Source of the DNA: Cordylochernes scorpioides
Lineage: Eukaryota > Arthropoda > Arachnida > Pseudoscorpiones > Chernetidae
NCBI GenBank assembly: GCA_030710605.1
Contig: CP092872.1
Coordinates: 6,511,117 to 6,575,116 of the forward strand
Length of the DNA: 64,000 nt
Direction of reading: 5' to 3'
Each line of letters opens with the position of its first letter. Positions within the stretch are counted from its first letter, which is position 1. The notes beneath the pieces are model-generated. The model was not told where the DNA came from. It did no database searches and worked only from the letters and a program-made list of their open reading frames with translations. The position numbers were made by a program, and so were the translations under genes. Of the stretch, positions 12,298 through 22,670 are shown in pieces.

Positions 12298-12972
12298 TCA
12301 TTGGACTCGTGAAGAAACTTCCTGTTCATCTTGTGAGAAATAACGTGCAATCCTACGCGGATCTTTGATGAATAAAACGGAAAGTGGATTTTTTCTTAAG
12401 ATTACAATCGGATTCATTTCGCCAGTGTGTGTAAAAGAATCTTTGTTGGTCAGAGGGATTTCTTCTTTATCTTGGCATTTTGCCTTGATATCCTTAATTG
12501 AGTCACTGCTTTGCATTCGAGGAGCAACTTCCTGTTCATCTAGTGGGAAATAACGTGCAATTCTTCGTGGATCTTTGGTAAATAACACTGAAAGTGGATT
12601 TTTTATTAAAATTACAGTCGGATTCATTTCGCCAGTGTGTGTAAAGGAATCATTGTTGGACAGAGTGATTCCTTCTTCATCCTGGCATTTGAAATCCTCA
12701 ATGGAATCACAGGGCTCCACTCGAGGAAAACCTTCCAGTTCACTGAGTGAAAACAGACGTGCATGCCTGCGTGTATCATTGGCCAAGATATAAGGTTGAT
12801 TTCTTAAGATTACATCCTGGTTCTTATTGCTCAAGTGCAAAGTGGTGTCTACGTTGGTCAGGGAGTTTGCTTCTTTACCCTGGCACTTTACTGTGACATT
12901 CTCAAGAGTAACAGTGGGCTCTACTTCAAGGGTGATATTGTTCTCAGTCGAGGTCTGTATTGAGATTGACAT
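12298..12972 (-). CDS. DPRR-repeat protein, 224 aa, module 1
   Basis: Uncharacterised protein, one of five related open frames in this window. I chose the ATG at 12972 because the start MSISIQTS is shared by all copies; the frame runs further upstream here, but without an ATG. After a 40-residue acidic leader it carries three repeats of roughly 50-65 residues, each with an xxILRxxPxxL segment followed by DPRRxARxF or a close variant and DEQEV. There is no signal peptide, membrane segment or known catalytic motif. A polyadenylation signal lies at 12159-12164 (minus strand). It is divergent from the LINE fragment starting at 13352 and shares a conserved upstream region with it. No function can be assigned. 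Confidence 0.65.
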   Translation of the reverse strand: MSISIQTSTENNITLEVEPTVTLENVTVKCQGKEANSLTNVDTTLHLSNKNQDVILRNQPYILANDTRRHARLFSLSELEGFPRVEPCDSIEDFKCQDEEGITLSNNDSFTHTGEMNPTVILIKNPLSVLFTKDPRRIARYFPLDEQEVAPRMQSSDSIKDIKAKCQDKEEIPLTNKDSFTHTGEMNPIVILRKNPLSVLFIKDPRRIARYFSQDEQEVSSRVQ

Positions 12973-13208
12973 TGTGTAAAATAATAAACCTAAAAGTTTC
13001 TTCAATAAGTAAATAATTTATGTCTAGTGTTTAATGGAATATATTTGAAATTTTCAAACACAATCAAGAAATACAAGTAATCACTAGAAACAAAAATGTA
13101 TTGATAGCAAATTGGTTAAATTATTAATGAGACAGATTGAAACTTTTTATAAAATAAAAATATTAATTTGAAATATTTAAATTTAATAGGGATTTTTTTT
13201 TCAAATAT

Positions 13209-13228
13209 CGAACGCGCGCGCCGAAAAC
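13209..13228. promoter_or_regulatory. Conserved CG-rich core upstream of DPRR gene, module 1
   Basis: A run of alternating CG (CGAACGCGCGCGCCGAAAAC) in otherwise AT-rich DNA, about 240 bp upstream of the ATG. The same core precedes every copy of the gene, so it is a candidate regulatory site; no binding factor can be named. Confidence 0.35.
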
Positions 13229-13351
13229 ACAATTATAAATATTGTAACAATTAATATATCGAAGGATATCATTTATATTCTCTATATTTGAAGTCGTGAC
13301 AAAAAGGAATTCACCTGTATTTGGTAAATACATGTTTGAACGTTTGCCCCC

Positions 13352-13509
13352 CTCCAGGAGTCTGGGTTACCTTTATGCCGCTACTACTTGCCCCCTTTCC
13401 CTGAAGAACTACTCCAACTTATTACCAGCTATTTGATAAATAGAAAAATGGCCTGTAGCGTATGAGGACACAGCGCTTACGTTCTCCCACTTCGTGGAGT
13501 ACCACAAAC
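13352..13509 (+). pseudogene. RNase H-type LINE, short fragment, module 1
   Basis: Begins with CCAGGAGTCTGGGTTACC and codes, in pieces, for PEELLQLITSYL and the start of the reverse transcriptase core (SLRGV region), then breaks off at about 13509 into unrelated sequence. Its left junction to the DPRR upstream region is the same as in the other modules (16514, 20640, 42409, 46230), so the fragment was cut after the module had formed. Confidence 0.65.
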
Positions 13510-13720
13510 GATATTTTTATTCGCTCAAGAAATGTTTATATATATTTGCGGAAGAGCTATTGCTCGAAGCATATTATATATTTATAATTATAAGTAATTC
13601 TGCTGTCCTAAAAGCTTATGTCCATAGTTCATCTAAATACCCATTCGAAGAGTCTAGCATCAGTATCACTATAAAATGAAGTTACAAAAATGCAATATAA
13701 CAGCGGTATGGTAGATTAAA

Positions 13721-13768
13721 CTGGCGAAACCGCTGGGAGGGTTCACCACTAATGAGCCAGGCCCTCCC
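13721..13768 (+). repeat. Short stem-loop repeat with GGGAGGG/CCCTCCC arms
   Basis: CTGGC-GAAAC is followed by GGGAGGG, then AATGAGCCAG and CCCTCCC, so two complementary pairs (CTGGC/GCCAG and GGGAGGG/CCCTCCC) are possible. Related sequences are at 56978-57034 (plus) and 56521-56556 (minus). Their role is unknown. Confidence 0.5.
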
Positions 13769-13907
13769 AATAATTTTTCCATTGCAGTAAGGGCAGTAGA
13801 AATTGTTTAATTTCAAAAAGAATCTTACGCCTTTAAAATAGTTTCGAATTTTGATAACAGATGGCGCGCTAGTGCATCATATATATTTGTATATGTTTGT
13901 ATGATGT

Positions 13908-14226
13908 TTAGAGGGTCGGTGGAAGGATGGTCTAAACTGTTGGTTTTCGACCGCTACGACCCGGGATTGAATCCCGCATTGGACAATTTTTTTATGATTT
14001 AAAAAAAAATGCTTCAATGGCCCTCGATTCTTGAGAAAGTCCAACCCCACCAGCGAGTGCAAGTATCCAAACGGGGACTCTGGTACATTTGTAAGTGCAA
14101 AGTCGAACTGCTTTTCACATGTGTAGACATGTGGTGCACTTACAGTAAAAGCAGTCACTTACTTCTACCCACCATGATTATCATGGCCTGTACCACGTGT
14201 ACTTTGGATAAGCAAAAAAAAAAAAC
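13908..14226 (+). repeat. tRNA-derived SINE with poly(A) tail
   Basis: The head holds a degenerate A box (GGTGGAAGGATGG) and B box (GGATTGAATCC). A body of about 230 bp contains AAGTGCACCACATG-type inverted sequence. It ends in GGATAAGC plus an A12 run. A better-preserved copy is at 58388-58692, and minus-strand 3' fragments occur at 22539, 22898, 54683 and 55038. It lies between modules 1 and 2 of block A. Confidence 0.7.
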
Positions 14227-14464
14227 AATGATGATTTATACATTATCTTACAAGTGGTATATACAGTATTTAAATAGCACAAAGAATATGTTGAGTGATA
14301 TTTAAATAGAAGGAAAAATTTGCCTTAAAATATTTCTATACAAATACATTGATTTTTATATTTTCACACATACACGCAAAGAATATATTTATAGTTCAAA
14401 TATTATATGAATGTTAAATTTATAAAAGTAATTGTCATATAAAAGTGTGATGTAATTAGCAAAA

Positions 14465-14929
14465 CAATTTATAATAAAACTTAAACATCACTTGATTAAA
14501 ATAAAAAATAATTTAGGAAATCAATCCCATTTGTGTTTTTACAGTTAAAAGAGAATAAAATAACTAAAGAATTATTGACTCAAGAGTAGATTCAGCCTGG
14601 ATACTTTAATTAAACCAAAGTTAGGTTTGCTAATGACAATGGTTGATAATTCATTTATATTTCAAAAATAGTTGTCTATTAGTTTCTATTTAAATGTTAT
14701 ATTTTCTATCTAAATATATACTACTTTTGTCTGGCGAAAAATTTGTCAAAATGTTAAGAAGAAGATTGATAGAAACCATGATGAATCATAAGGGCCATAG
14801 CCAAAGGAACGGACGATGGCACTATAACTCTATGAGGACATTGGTCTCAAGCTCTATGTCTTGCGGAAAAAGGCCAGTTGCTGACTGGGAATATGAAGAA
14901 TAACTGAAAGGCTACTACCCTACACAACA
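14465..14929. other. Module 2 outer segment, non-coding
   Basis: Homologous to 10884-11389 and 40382-40869. It contains AAACCATGATG and GGTCTCAAGCTCTATG stretches that may be the 5' end of the transposase relic, but no domain is readable. Confidence 0.5.
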
Positions 14930-15590
14930 ACCTGAAACATGACTCTTGTTGTGGTTCTTCTCTGATTAAAATAAATTTAACACACACACAGATTTATTAA
15001 GACCCCCAGTCTTATACATATTAACCACAGGAAGAAATAATAGATGGAACTCCTATACTCCAGGCAGCGCAGCACCCAACAACAGCCTCCTGGTCCGACA
15101 CATGTCCAATGGCCACACGTTCCTTTGTGCATACGTCATGGTTAGCGAATCACTGAACAAGCGAGTGTAAATAAATTTGACATGGACCAAAATGTAAGTC
15201 CAAATAATGATATCTGAATCTGTAGTTTTAGGTACCTGTCGTGATGTACATCAAATTCCCTGCCTATGTGATAGTCCTTGGTGTTAACAGTAGTGATGGT
15301 GATACCATGCCTCCTGAATCCTTGTAGAAGGGCCTTAGGATGAACTATGACATCCATATAAATGTCCTTGAGACCGTTGTACAACCTTAGATTAACATGG
15401 TGGCCGCAAGAAAGAAGTATGTTTTCCAACAGGACTCAGCTCCATCCCACAAGGCAAAAAAGACACAATCGTGGCTGACACTTAACATCCTATGTCACTG
15501 GAGTCCTGAGGCCCCTTAAGTCTCCAGGCTGAAACCCCCTCGACTACCATGTATGAGGCGTTGTTGAGAGAGATATGAGATGTATATAAA
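14930..15590 (+). pseudogene. Mariner-like transposase relic, module 2
   Basis: Second copy of the relic. KKYVFQQDSAP is readable near 15413 and HKAKKTQSWLTLNI directly after it; NPLDYHV near 15538 represents the third catalytic region. Stop codons interrupt all frames. It differs from module 1 by many single-base changes, so the modules are not a very recent duplication. Confidence 0.65.
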
Positions 15591-15864
15591 ATGAATGTTT
15601 TTCTACACTTTTTTTTTGTCTGAACAATTAAAAATATCTCGAAAATTATTAATATAAGATAGAAATAAACGTAAAACCTATCAGAGTTTAAAGGAATCGC
15701 ATGAAAAGTTTAGATTCTAGAAGTTTATTTAAACAAACAAATAAAATATTTATTATTTTTTATATATTTACAAAATAGAATATGCACACATCATTGAGAA
15801 CCACTTTTCAGTGAATATCATCAAAGAATTATCTGTTTATCTTGGTTCTTATTTGTTCAACGAA

Positions 15865-16131
15865 TCATTGAAATCGTGAATAAACTTCCTGTTCATCTTG
15901 TGGGAAATAACGTGCAATCCTACGCGGATCTTTGATGAATAAAACGGAAAGTGGATTTTTTCTTAAGATTACAATCGGACTCATTTCGCCAGGGTGTGTA
16001 AAGGAATCTTTGTTGGTCAGGGTGATTCCTTCTTTATCCTGGCACTTTGCTGTGACATTCTCAAGAGCAACAGTGGGCTCTACTTCAAGGGTGACATTGT
16101 TCTCAACCGAGGTCTGTATTGAGATTGACAT
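15865..16131 (-). CDS. DPRR-repeat protein, 88 aa single-repeat form, module 2
   Basis: Open from the shared MSISIQTS start to a stop, with the common N-terminal leader (residues 1-36) joined in frame to one repeat (KNPLSVLFIKDPRRIARYF, then DEQEV). Compared with the 224- and 274-residue copies it lacks the internal repeats, as expected from an in-frame deletion between repeats. A polyadenylation signal is at 15724-15729 (minus). The equivalent gene in block B (41764-42030) has the same length. Function unknown. Confidence 0.6.
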   Translation of the reverse strand: MSISIQTSVENNVTLEVEPTVALENVTAKCQDKEGITLTNKDSFTHPGEMSPIVILRKNPLSVLFIKDPRRIARYFPQDEQEVYSRFQ

Positions 16132-16371
16132 TCTGAAAAAATAATTAACCTAAAAGTTTCTTCAATAAGGAAATAATTTATGTTTAATGGAATATATTTG
16201 AAATTTCAAACCCAATCAAGAAATACAAGTAATCACTAGAAACAAAAATGTATTGATAGCAAATTGGTTAAATTATTAATGAGACAGATTGAAACTTTTT
16301 ATAAAATAAAAATATTAATATATAATATATTTGAAATATTTTAATTTAATAAGGATTTTTTTTTCAAATAT

Positions 16372-16391
16372 CGAACGCGCGCGCCGAAAAC
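16372..16391. promoter_or_regulatory. Conserved CG-rich core upstream of DPRR gene, module 2
   Basis: Identical in sequence to the module 1 core (CGAACGCGCGCGCCGAAAAC), 241 bp upstream of the 88-codon gene and about 125 bp from the LINE junction. Confidence 0.35.
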
Positions 16392-16513
16392 ACAATAATA
16401 AATATTGTAACATTTCATATATCGACGGATATAATTTATATTCTCTATATTTGAAGTCGTGACAAAGTGGAATTCACCTGTATTTTGTAAATATATTTCT
16501 AAACATTTGCCCC

Positions 16514-18540
16514 CCTCCAGAAATCTGGGTTACCTTTATGCCACTACTACTTGCCCCTTTCCCTGAAGAACTACTCCAACTTATTACCAGCTATTTAATA
16601 AATAGAAAAATGGCCTGAAGCGTATGGGGACACAGCGCTTACATTCTCTCACTCCGTGGAGTCCCACAAGAAGCAGCTTTAAGTCCTTTTCTCTTTAACC
16701 TGATTGCAAAAAAAAAACCTTTTACTTTATAAAAACCCAGAAAGAGCGAATTAATTTCGCATATGATTCACGCTAATGGTTCAGATAGCATCTAGGCTTC
16801 TTAAATATTAAAATAACAATTTTATTGACAAATTCTCGCAATGTGCAGAAGGCATGGAATTTTGGTATATCCCCATATAAGACTCAAACATGCATGTTCC
16901 ACAGATACAAACCAAGATAACCAAACAAGGACAGCATCCGACTTCGTGACCAGCCCATTGCAATCAACAAAACCATCAAAATTCTAGGTATCCACACCTC
17001 ACATTACAAGACAAAATTTATTAAACATCTCAATAATATTATGAAAAGGGCATCTCTTTATCGTGCAACTGAAAATTGCTGATGGCTTGCGCCATCTATC
17101 GGGATAAATATAAACTATTCTCGTTGAATTTTAATTATTCCAGAATTGGCCAAATACCCATTCTGGAATAATTAAAAATCAACGAGAATAGTTGATATTT
17201 ATTCCGATAGATGGCGCAAGCCATCAGCAACTTTCAGTTGCACGATAAGGAGATGCCTTTTTTCATAATTATGTACATTATCCCAGTACAATATCACATT
17301 TGTACTATTTTTTCACATCTCAATAATAGTTTATTCAAATATCGATGAATACTCCCAAGGCTCACTAGCGCCGTAAAAAGGACAATTTGATTCAACCTTC
17401 AGTTCCAGACACAACCTTTACAAGAGATCTCAGCGCTACTGTATGGCTCTGGTGTCTGGGGAAGACGTGCTTACGATACTAATGGGGCTTGCAAACTTCG
17501 TAGTCTCCACTGTAAATATGTGAAAGCAATAATAAGAGACGGTCCATGTACACCGACAACACCAGCTATTACATTGACGGGTTGTTCCTCACTCGATATC
17601 TCTATAAAGTCCCACCTCGAATAACTAAAAACCTCGAACACGGGCCATATAAGACATACCCAAGTACTACCTCTCTACCTTACCCTCCTTTACGGAAGAT
17701 AATTATCTATTATACCAAATCACTACAACAAAATGTCGTCACCATTTATACAGATGGATCCCAATCATCAGAAGGAGTTGGAGTTATCCTACCACCTCCC
17801 CTACAACCCATACAACTTAAACCACCAGGAGTGCTCGGCGCTCCAAGCACAACTACTAGCCATACCTACACAACATAGATTACCCACCTTTTACCGCATG
17901 AACACTTTGTCATTGCTTCAGACTCTGCCAATGTACTCTTTGGACCATTTGTAGATCTTGTTCCCCAAGAACACAACTGATTGCTGAAATCATCTACAGC
18001 CTGAAATGTACACCAAATATACAACTCTGTTGGGTCCACAGCGGTATTGCGGGAAATGAACTAGCGGTAAAACCCCTGTACCTACCATTTATTTTGCCAT
18101 CCTCTCAAAGAGTATCGCGCGCGGTAAAAAAAGACAAGGTTACCCTGGGAATCCATGACGATCATATCAGAAATATACGAAGATTTTCTGCTACCCCAGA
18201 AACTAATGCCAAAATCCTTCAAAACATAAAAACAAGGGTTTATATCAACCACAATTCTGACTGTCCATGGTTACATTAAGGAAGATTTTTCAAAGGTATT
18301 CAAAGAAGACCCAACTTGCTCCCATTGCCAAGATGAAGACCAAACCGTTGGCCACCTGCCCAACCTTCTAATACCAAAGATTTATAACGGCCACCTTCCT
18401 AGGGATCACCAACCTAAGTACAACATTCCTAGAAAATCTCCCAAGAAAGAAATCTGCCACCTCAGTAATTGGACTTCCACTGACATTGTAAATAAAACCA
18501 AGAAGACATAGGTGTCAGAAGGACAGCCCTGGTAATTGGT
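16514..18540 (+). pseudogene. RNase H-bearing LINE, 5'-truncated, block A left arm
   Basis: Lacks the endonuclease and the first part of reverse transcriptase. GVPQEAALSPFLFNLIA (near 16650) is the conserved RT motif preceding the catalytic FADD box, which is destroyed here. A thumb-like region follows (16850-17450). RNase H starts at IYTDGSQSSEGVG (near 17745) and ends with a HSGIAGNELA motif (near 18035). A C-terminal CSHCQDEDQTVGHL zinc motif is near 18320. RNase H downstream of RT places it in the I/R1-like group of non-LTR elements. There are many stops and frameshifts, so it is inactive. Confidence 0.75.
17039..17315. mobile_element. Hairpin MITE inserted in the LINE fragment
   Basis: Most of the segment (about 17041-17264) is a near-perfect inverted repeat with arms of about 100 bp around CCAGAATTGGCC. 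The segment is flanked by a 13-bp direct repeat, CATCTCAATAATA, at 17026-17038 and 17316-17328. The homologous place in block B (near 42935) has a single copy and no insertion. The superfamily is not assigned. Confidence 0.75.
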
Positions 18541-18555
18541 GACTTCTGTACACTC

Positions 18556-18870
18556 CATGAAGCTGGGTTAACTATATAAATAATAAAAATATGTTTAAAC
18601 GTGTAGTTGTAAATCTATAGATATGCTTCAGGAGCCTGGATTACCTATATGGTATATGTTTATAGATCTGAAGGACAATCCAAGTAGTTTTGATTTGAGT
18701 TACCCAGGCTCCTGGAGTGTACATAACTCGCCAACTACCCGAATTGCCCTTCAGACCTTTAAACATATAACATATATGTAACCCAGGCTCCTCGAGCATA
18801 TCCGTAGATTGTTAACTACTCGTTTAAACCTATTATTATTATTTAGATAGTTAACCCAGATTCCTGGAGC
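18556..18870. promoter_or_regulatory. Cluster of CCAGGAGCCTGGGTTACC motifs at the palindrome centre
   Basis: Variants of an 18-19 bp motif occur forward at about 18556 and 18628, and reversed at about 18699, 18779 and 18851. Further copies mark the outer LINE junctions at 16517 and 20623. The same pattern occurs in block B. It could be a recombination or protein-binding site, or a repeated part of the LINE untranslated region. Confidence 0.35.
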
Positions 18871-20645
18871 GGTCGCCAACTATTCGGGCTGTCCTTCCAA
18901 CTATAATCTTCCTGGTTTTATTTACAATGACAGTGGAAGTCCGATTCATGAGGTGGAGCCAAGCAGATTTATTTCTTGGGAGATTTTCTAGGGATGCTGT
19001 ATTTAGGTTGGTGATCCCTAGGAAGGTGGCCTTCAGGAATTTTGGTATTGGAAGGTTGGGCAGGGTGAAGTGGTCCACGGTTTGGTCTTCATCTTGGCAA
19101 TGGGGACAAGTTGGATCTTCTTTCAATACCTTTGAAAAGCCTGCCTTAATGTAACCATGGACAGTCAGAATTGTTGTTGATATAAACCCTTGTTTTATGT
19201 TTTGAAGGATTTTGGCATTAGTTTCTGGGGTAGCAGAAAATCGTCGTATATTTCTGATATGATCGTCATGGATGTAGAGGTATATCCACATTCCCAGGGC
19301 AATCTTGTCTTTTTTTTTACCGCGCGCGATACTCTTTGGGAAGGTGGTAAAATAAAGTGGTAGGTACAATGGTTTTACCGCCAGTTCATTTCCCACAATA
19401 TCGCTGTGGACCCAACAGAGTTGTATATTTGGTGCATATTTCAGGCTGTAGATGATTTCAGCAATCAGTTGTGTTCTTGGGGGACAAGATCTACAAATGG
19501 TCCAACGAGAAGATTGGCTGTCTGAAACAATGACAAAGTGTTCATGCGGTAAAAGGTGGGTAATCTATGTTATGTAGGTATGGCTAGCAGTTGAGCTTGG
19601 AATACTGAGCACTCCTGGTGAAGTTTAAGTTATATGGGTTGTAGGGGAGGTGGTAGGATAACTCCAACTCCTGATGATTGGGATCCGTCTGTATAAATGG
19701 TGGTGACATTTTGTTGTAGTGATTTGATATAATAGATAATTATCTTCCGTAAATGAGGGTAAGGTAGAGAGGTAGTACTTGGGTATGTTTCAAATGGCCT
19801 GTGTTCAAGGTATTTAATTATTCGAGGTGGGCCTTTATAGAGATATCGAGTGAGGAATAACCTATCAATAAAATAGCTGGTGTTGTCGTTGTACATGGAT
19901 CGTCTGTTATTATTGCTTTCACATATTTATAGTGGAGACTACGAAGCTTGCAAACCTCATTAGTATTGTAAGCTCGTCTTCCCCAGACACCAGAGCCATA
20001 CAGTAGCGCTGGGATCTCTTGTAAAGGTTGTGTCTGGAACTGAAGGTTGATCCAAATTGTCCTTTTATTGCCCTAGTGAGCCTTGGAAGTATCCATAGAT
20101 ATTTGAATAAACTCTTATTGAGATTTCGAATAATTTTTTTCTTGGAATGTGAGGTGTGGATACTTAGAATTTTGATGGTTTTTTGTTGATTGCAATGAGC
20201 TGGTCATGAAGTCGGATGCTGTCCTTGTTTGGCCATCTTGGTTTGTTTCTGTGGAACATGCATATTTGAGTCTTATATGGGGATATACCATCATTCCATG
20301 TCTTCTGCACATTGCGAGAATTTGTCAATAAAACTGTTGATTTCACATTTAAGAAGCCTAGATGCTATCTGAACCATTAGTGGGAAATCATCTGTGAAAC
20401 AGAATAATTAGCTCTTTCTGGGTTTTCATAAAGTAAAAGTTTTGTTGCAATGAGGTTAAAGAGGAAAGAGCATAAAGCTGCTCCTTGTGAGACTCCACGA
20501 AGTGAGAGAATGTAAGCACTGTGTCCCCATACACTACAGGCCATTTTTGTATTTATTAAATAGCTGGTAATGGGTTGGAGTAGTTCTTCAGGGAAAGGGG
20601 GCAAGTAGTAATGACATAAAAGTAACCCAGACTCCTGGAAGGGGG
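18850..20645 (-). pseudogene. RNase H-bearing LINE, 5'-truncated, block A right arm
   Basis: Mirror copy of 16514-18540. RT core GVSQGAALCSFLFNLIA is near 20480; TDDF replaces FADD in a damaged catalytic box near 20385. RNase H IYTDGSQSSGVGVILPP is near 19690, CWVHSDIVGNELA near 19395, and zinc motif CPHCQDEDQTVDHF near 19090. One frame, 18851-19396, still spans the end of RNase H and the zinc motif. Stops and shifts elsewhere. Confidence 0.75.
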
Positions 20646-20754
20646 CAAACGTTTAAACATACATTTACCAAATACAGGTGAATTCCTCTTTCTCTCGACT
20701 TCAAATATATAGAGAATATAAATTTTGATAAATTGTTACAATATTTATAATTGT

Positions 20755-20776
20755 GTTTTCGGTGCGCGCGTGCGAC
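20755..20776. promoter_or_regulatory. Conserved CG-rich core upstream of the 274-aa DPRR gene, block A
   Basis: Reverse-orientation version (GTTTTCGGTGCGCGCGTG) about 250 bp upstream of the ATG at 21023. Two bases differ from the left-arm core, but the CG-rich character is kept. Confidence 0.35.
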
Positions 20777-20884
20777 ATAAAAATATTTTTCTTATTAAAT
20801 TTAAATATTTTAAATATATTATATTTTAATATTTTTATTTTATAAAAATTTTCAATGTGTATTCATTCATAATTTAACCAATTT

Positions 20885-20910
20885 GCTAACAATACATTTT
20901 TTGTTTCTAG
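20885..20910 (+). promoter_or_regulatory. Possible 3' splice site upstream of the DPRR gene
   Basis: TGCTAAC, a T-rich stretch and TTTCTAG make a plausible branch point and acceptor 113 bp before the ATG, suggesting a 5'-UTR intron. The region is largely kept in other copies (for example TTGCTTCAAG at 46494-46503). No donor could be fixed, so this is tentative. Confidence 0.25.
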
Positions 20911-21022
20911 TGATTACTTGTATTTCTTGATTGTGTTTGAAAAATTCAAATATATTCCATTAAACACTAGACATAAATTATTTCCTTATTGAAGAAACTT
21001 TTAGGTTAATTATTTTTACACA

Positions 21023-21847
21023 ATGTCAATCTCAATACAGACCTCGACTGAGAACAATGTCACCCTTGAAGTAGAGCCCACTGTTGCTCTTGAGAATGTC
21101 ACAGCAAAGTGCCAGGATAAAGAATCAAACCCCCTGACCAACGTAGACACCACTTTACACTTGAGCGACAAGAACCAGGATGTAATCTTAAGAAATCAAC
21201 CTTCCATCTTGGACAACAATACAAACAGGCATGCACGTTTGTTTTCACTCAGTGAACTGGAAGGTTTTCGTCGAGTGGAGCCCTGTGATTCCATTGAGGA
21301 TTTCAAAGGCCAGGATAAAGAAGGAATCACTCTGACCAACAAAGATTCCTTTAAAACTCTAATCGAAATGAATCCGACTGTAATCTTAAGAAATAATTCA
21401 TCTTCTGTTTTTCCCAGAGATCCACGTAGAATTGCACGTTTTTTCCCACTAGATGAACAGGAAGTTGCTCCTCAAGTGCAGTGCAATGACTCAAATAAGG
21501 ATGTTAAAGCAGAATGCCAGAATAACGAAGGAATCACCCAGAAAAGTAAAGTCTCCCAATTACACCTGAGCAATGAGAAGCTGGCTGCAATCTTAAGAAA
21601 GCATCGTCCTTCCATCTTGCCCAACGATCCACGCAGACATGCCCGTCTTTTACCACCCCATGAACAGTCTCAAGGGAAGCTCAGTGAAGCCAATGAGGTT
21701 ACCAAAGACACCTCTCTACACCTGAGCAAAATGAAGACGGATGTAATCTTAAGAAAAAATCCACCTTCCGTTTTTACAAGAGATCCACGTAGGAATGCAC
21801 GTTATTTCCCACACGATGAACAGGAAGTTTCTTCTCGAGTCCATTGA
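21023..21847 (+). CDS. DPRR-repeat protein, 274 aa, block A right arm
   Basis: Complete open frame from MSISIQTS to a stop after VSSRVH. A leader of about 36 residues precedes four repeats (about residues 37-86, 87-149, 150-215 and 216-274). Each ends in a basic core: NTNRHARLF, DPRRIARFF, DPRRHARLL and DPRRNARYF, mostly followed by DEQEV or a variant. The protein is hydrophilic and charged, with no signal peptide or membrane helix. An in-frame TAG just upstream supports this start. AATAAA at 21982 lies 135 bp past the stop. The copy at 46614 has the same length and differs by about twenty residues. No known family is recognised; a structural or nucleic-acid-binding role is only a guess from the arginine-rich repeat core. 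Confidence 0.7.
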   Translation: MSISIQTSTENNVTLEVEPTVALENVTAKCQDKESNPLTNVDTTLHLSDKNQDVILRNQPSILDNNTNRHARLFSLSELEGFRRVEPCDSIEDFKGQDKEGITLTNKDSFKTLIEMNPTVILRNNSSSVFPRDPRRIARFFPLDEQEVAPQVQCNDSNKDVKAECQNNEGITQKSKVSQLHLSNEKLAAILRKHRPSILPNDPRRHARLLPPHEQSQGKLSEANEVTKDTSLHLSKMKTDVILRKNPPSVFTRDPRRNARYFPHDEQEVSSRVH

Positions 21848-21981
21848 TTCGTTGAACGACTAAGAACCAAGATAAACAGAAAATTCTCTGATGATATTCA
21901 CTGAAAAACGGCTCTCAATGATGGCTGTATATTTTATTTTGTAAATATATATATATAAATAGTAAATATTTTGTTTGTTTT

Positions 21982-21987
21982 AATAAA
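21982..21987 (+). terminator. Polyadenylation signal of the 274-aa DPRR gene, block A
   Basis: AATAAA in TTTTAATAAATTCCTAG, conserved behind all five gene copies and in the detached flank at 3247-3650. Confidence 0.5.
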
Positions 21988-22538
21988 TTCCTAGAATACA
22001 AACTTTTCATGTGATCCCTTTAAACTCTCTGATAGGTTTTAGGTTTGTTTTTGCCTTATATTTATTATTGAAAAATATTTTTAATTGTTAAGGCAACATG
22101 TGTTTAAAAAACCCCATTGGATATAAAAGATCGTTTCTCTTTTCATCAATTATTTTATTTCCAAAGCGCTATATCCCGCAAGGGACACTTACGCCAAACA
22201 AGGAGAAAAGTTTATTTACATAAGTTATTTACATTATTCAACGCATGAAAACACTAGAGATCCAGATTTTGTAGAAAGTTTAGAATATATTTACAAAATG
22301 AATTGAACTTTAAATATGTTTTTTTTTTTATCGGAAATCAAATCGTTAAGTTCACAAACAACTAGTTCATTCTATAATCTTGAAATGCTGGGCAATCGAT
22401 CAGTAGATGTGTTGAGGTTTTTCTTTTCCTAGAGGGAAATATACAAAGGTGTGCCACACACAGGTTAATTGGATATAATAAAAATGAAATATTTTATAAC
22501 TGAAATTTTTATTTCAAAATATGATTTTTTTTTCTTTG

Positions 22539-22670
22539 CTTATCCCTAGTACATGTGGTACAATCCATGATAATCATGGTGGATAGAAGTTGGCAACTGC
22601 TTTTACTGTAAGTACACCACATGTCTACACACGTAATAAACAGTTTGAATTTTACACTTACAAATTATCC
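22539..22670 (-). repeat. SINE 3' fragment
   Basis: Reverse complement of the SINE body from TTGTAAGTG to GGGATAAG; no tRNA-like head. Shared with block B at 54683-54815. Confidence 0.6.

Larger units (their letters stand above)
15600..22095. repeat. Large palindrome of two DPRR-LINE modules, block A
   Basis: The left arm (15600-18690) and right arm (18690-22095) are inverted copies. From the centre outward each has the LINE 3' end, RNase H, reverse transcriptase fragment, CG-rich upstream region, DPRR gene and 3' flank. The arms differ in gene length (88 against 274 codons), by a MITE at 17039-17315 present only on the left, and by many substitutions. The centre, near 18690, has no unpaired spacer of note. 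Block B has the same palindrome at about 41500-47660. Confidence 0.85.

Noticed and set aside
12973..13005. N-terminal extension of the 12298 gene resembling a signal peptide (MKKLLGLLFYT)
   Set aside because: The first codon is TTG, not ATG, and other copies have an in-frame stop or a different frame in this stretch. The shared start is MSISIQTS.
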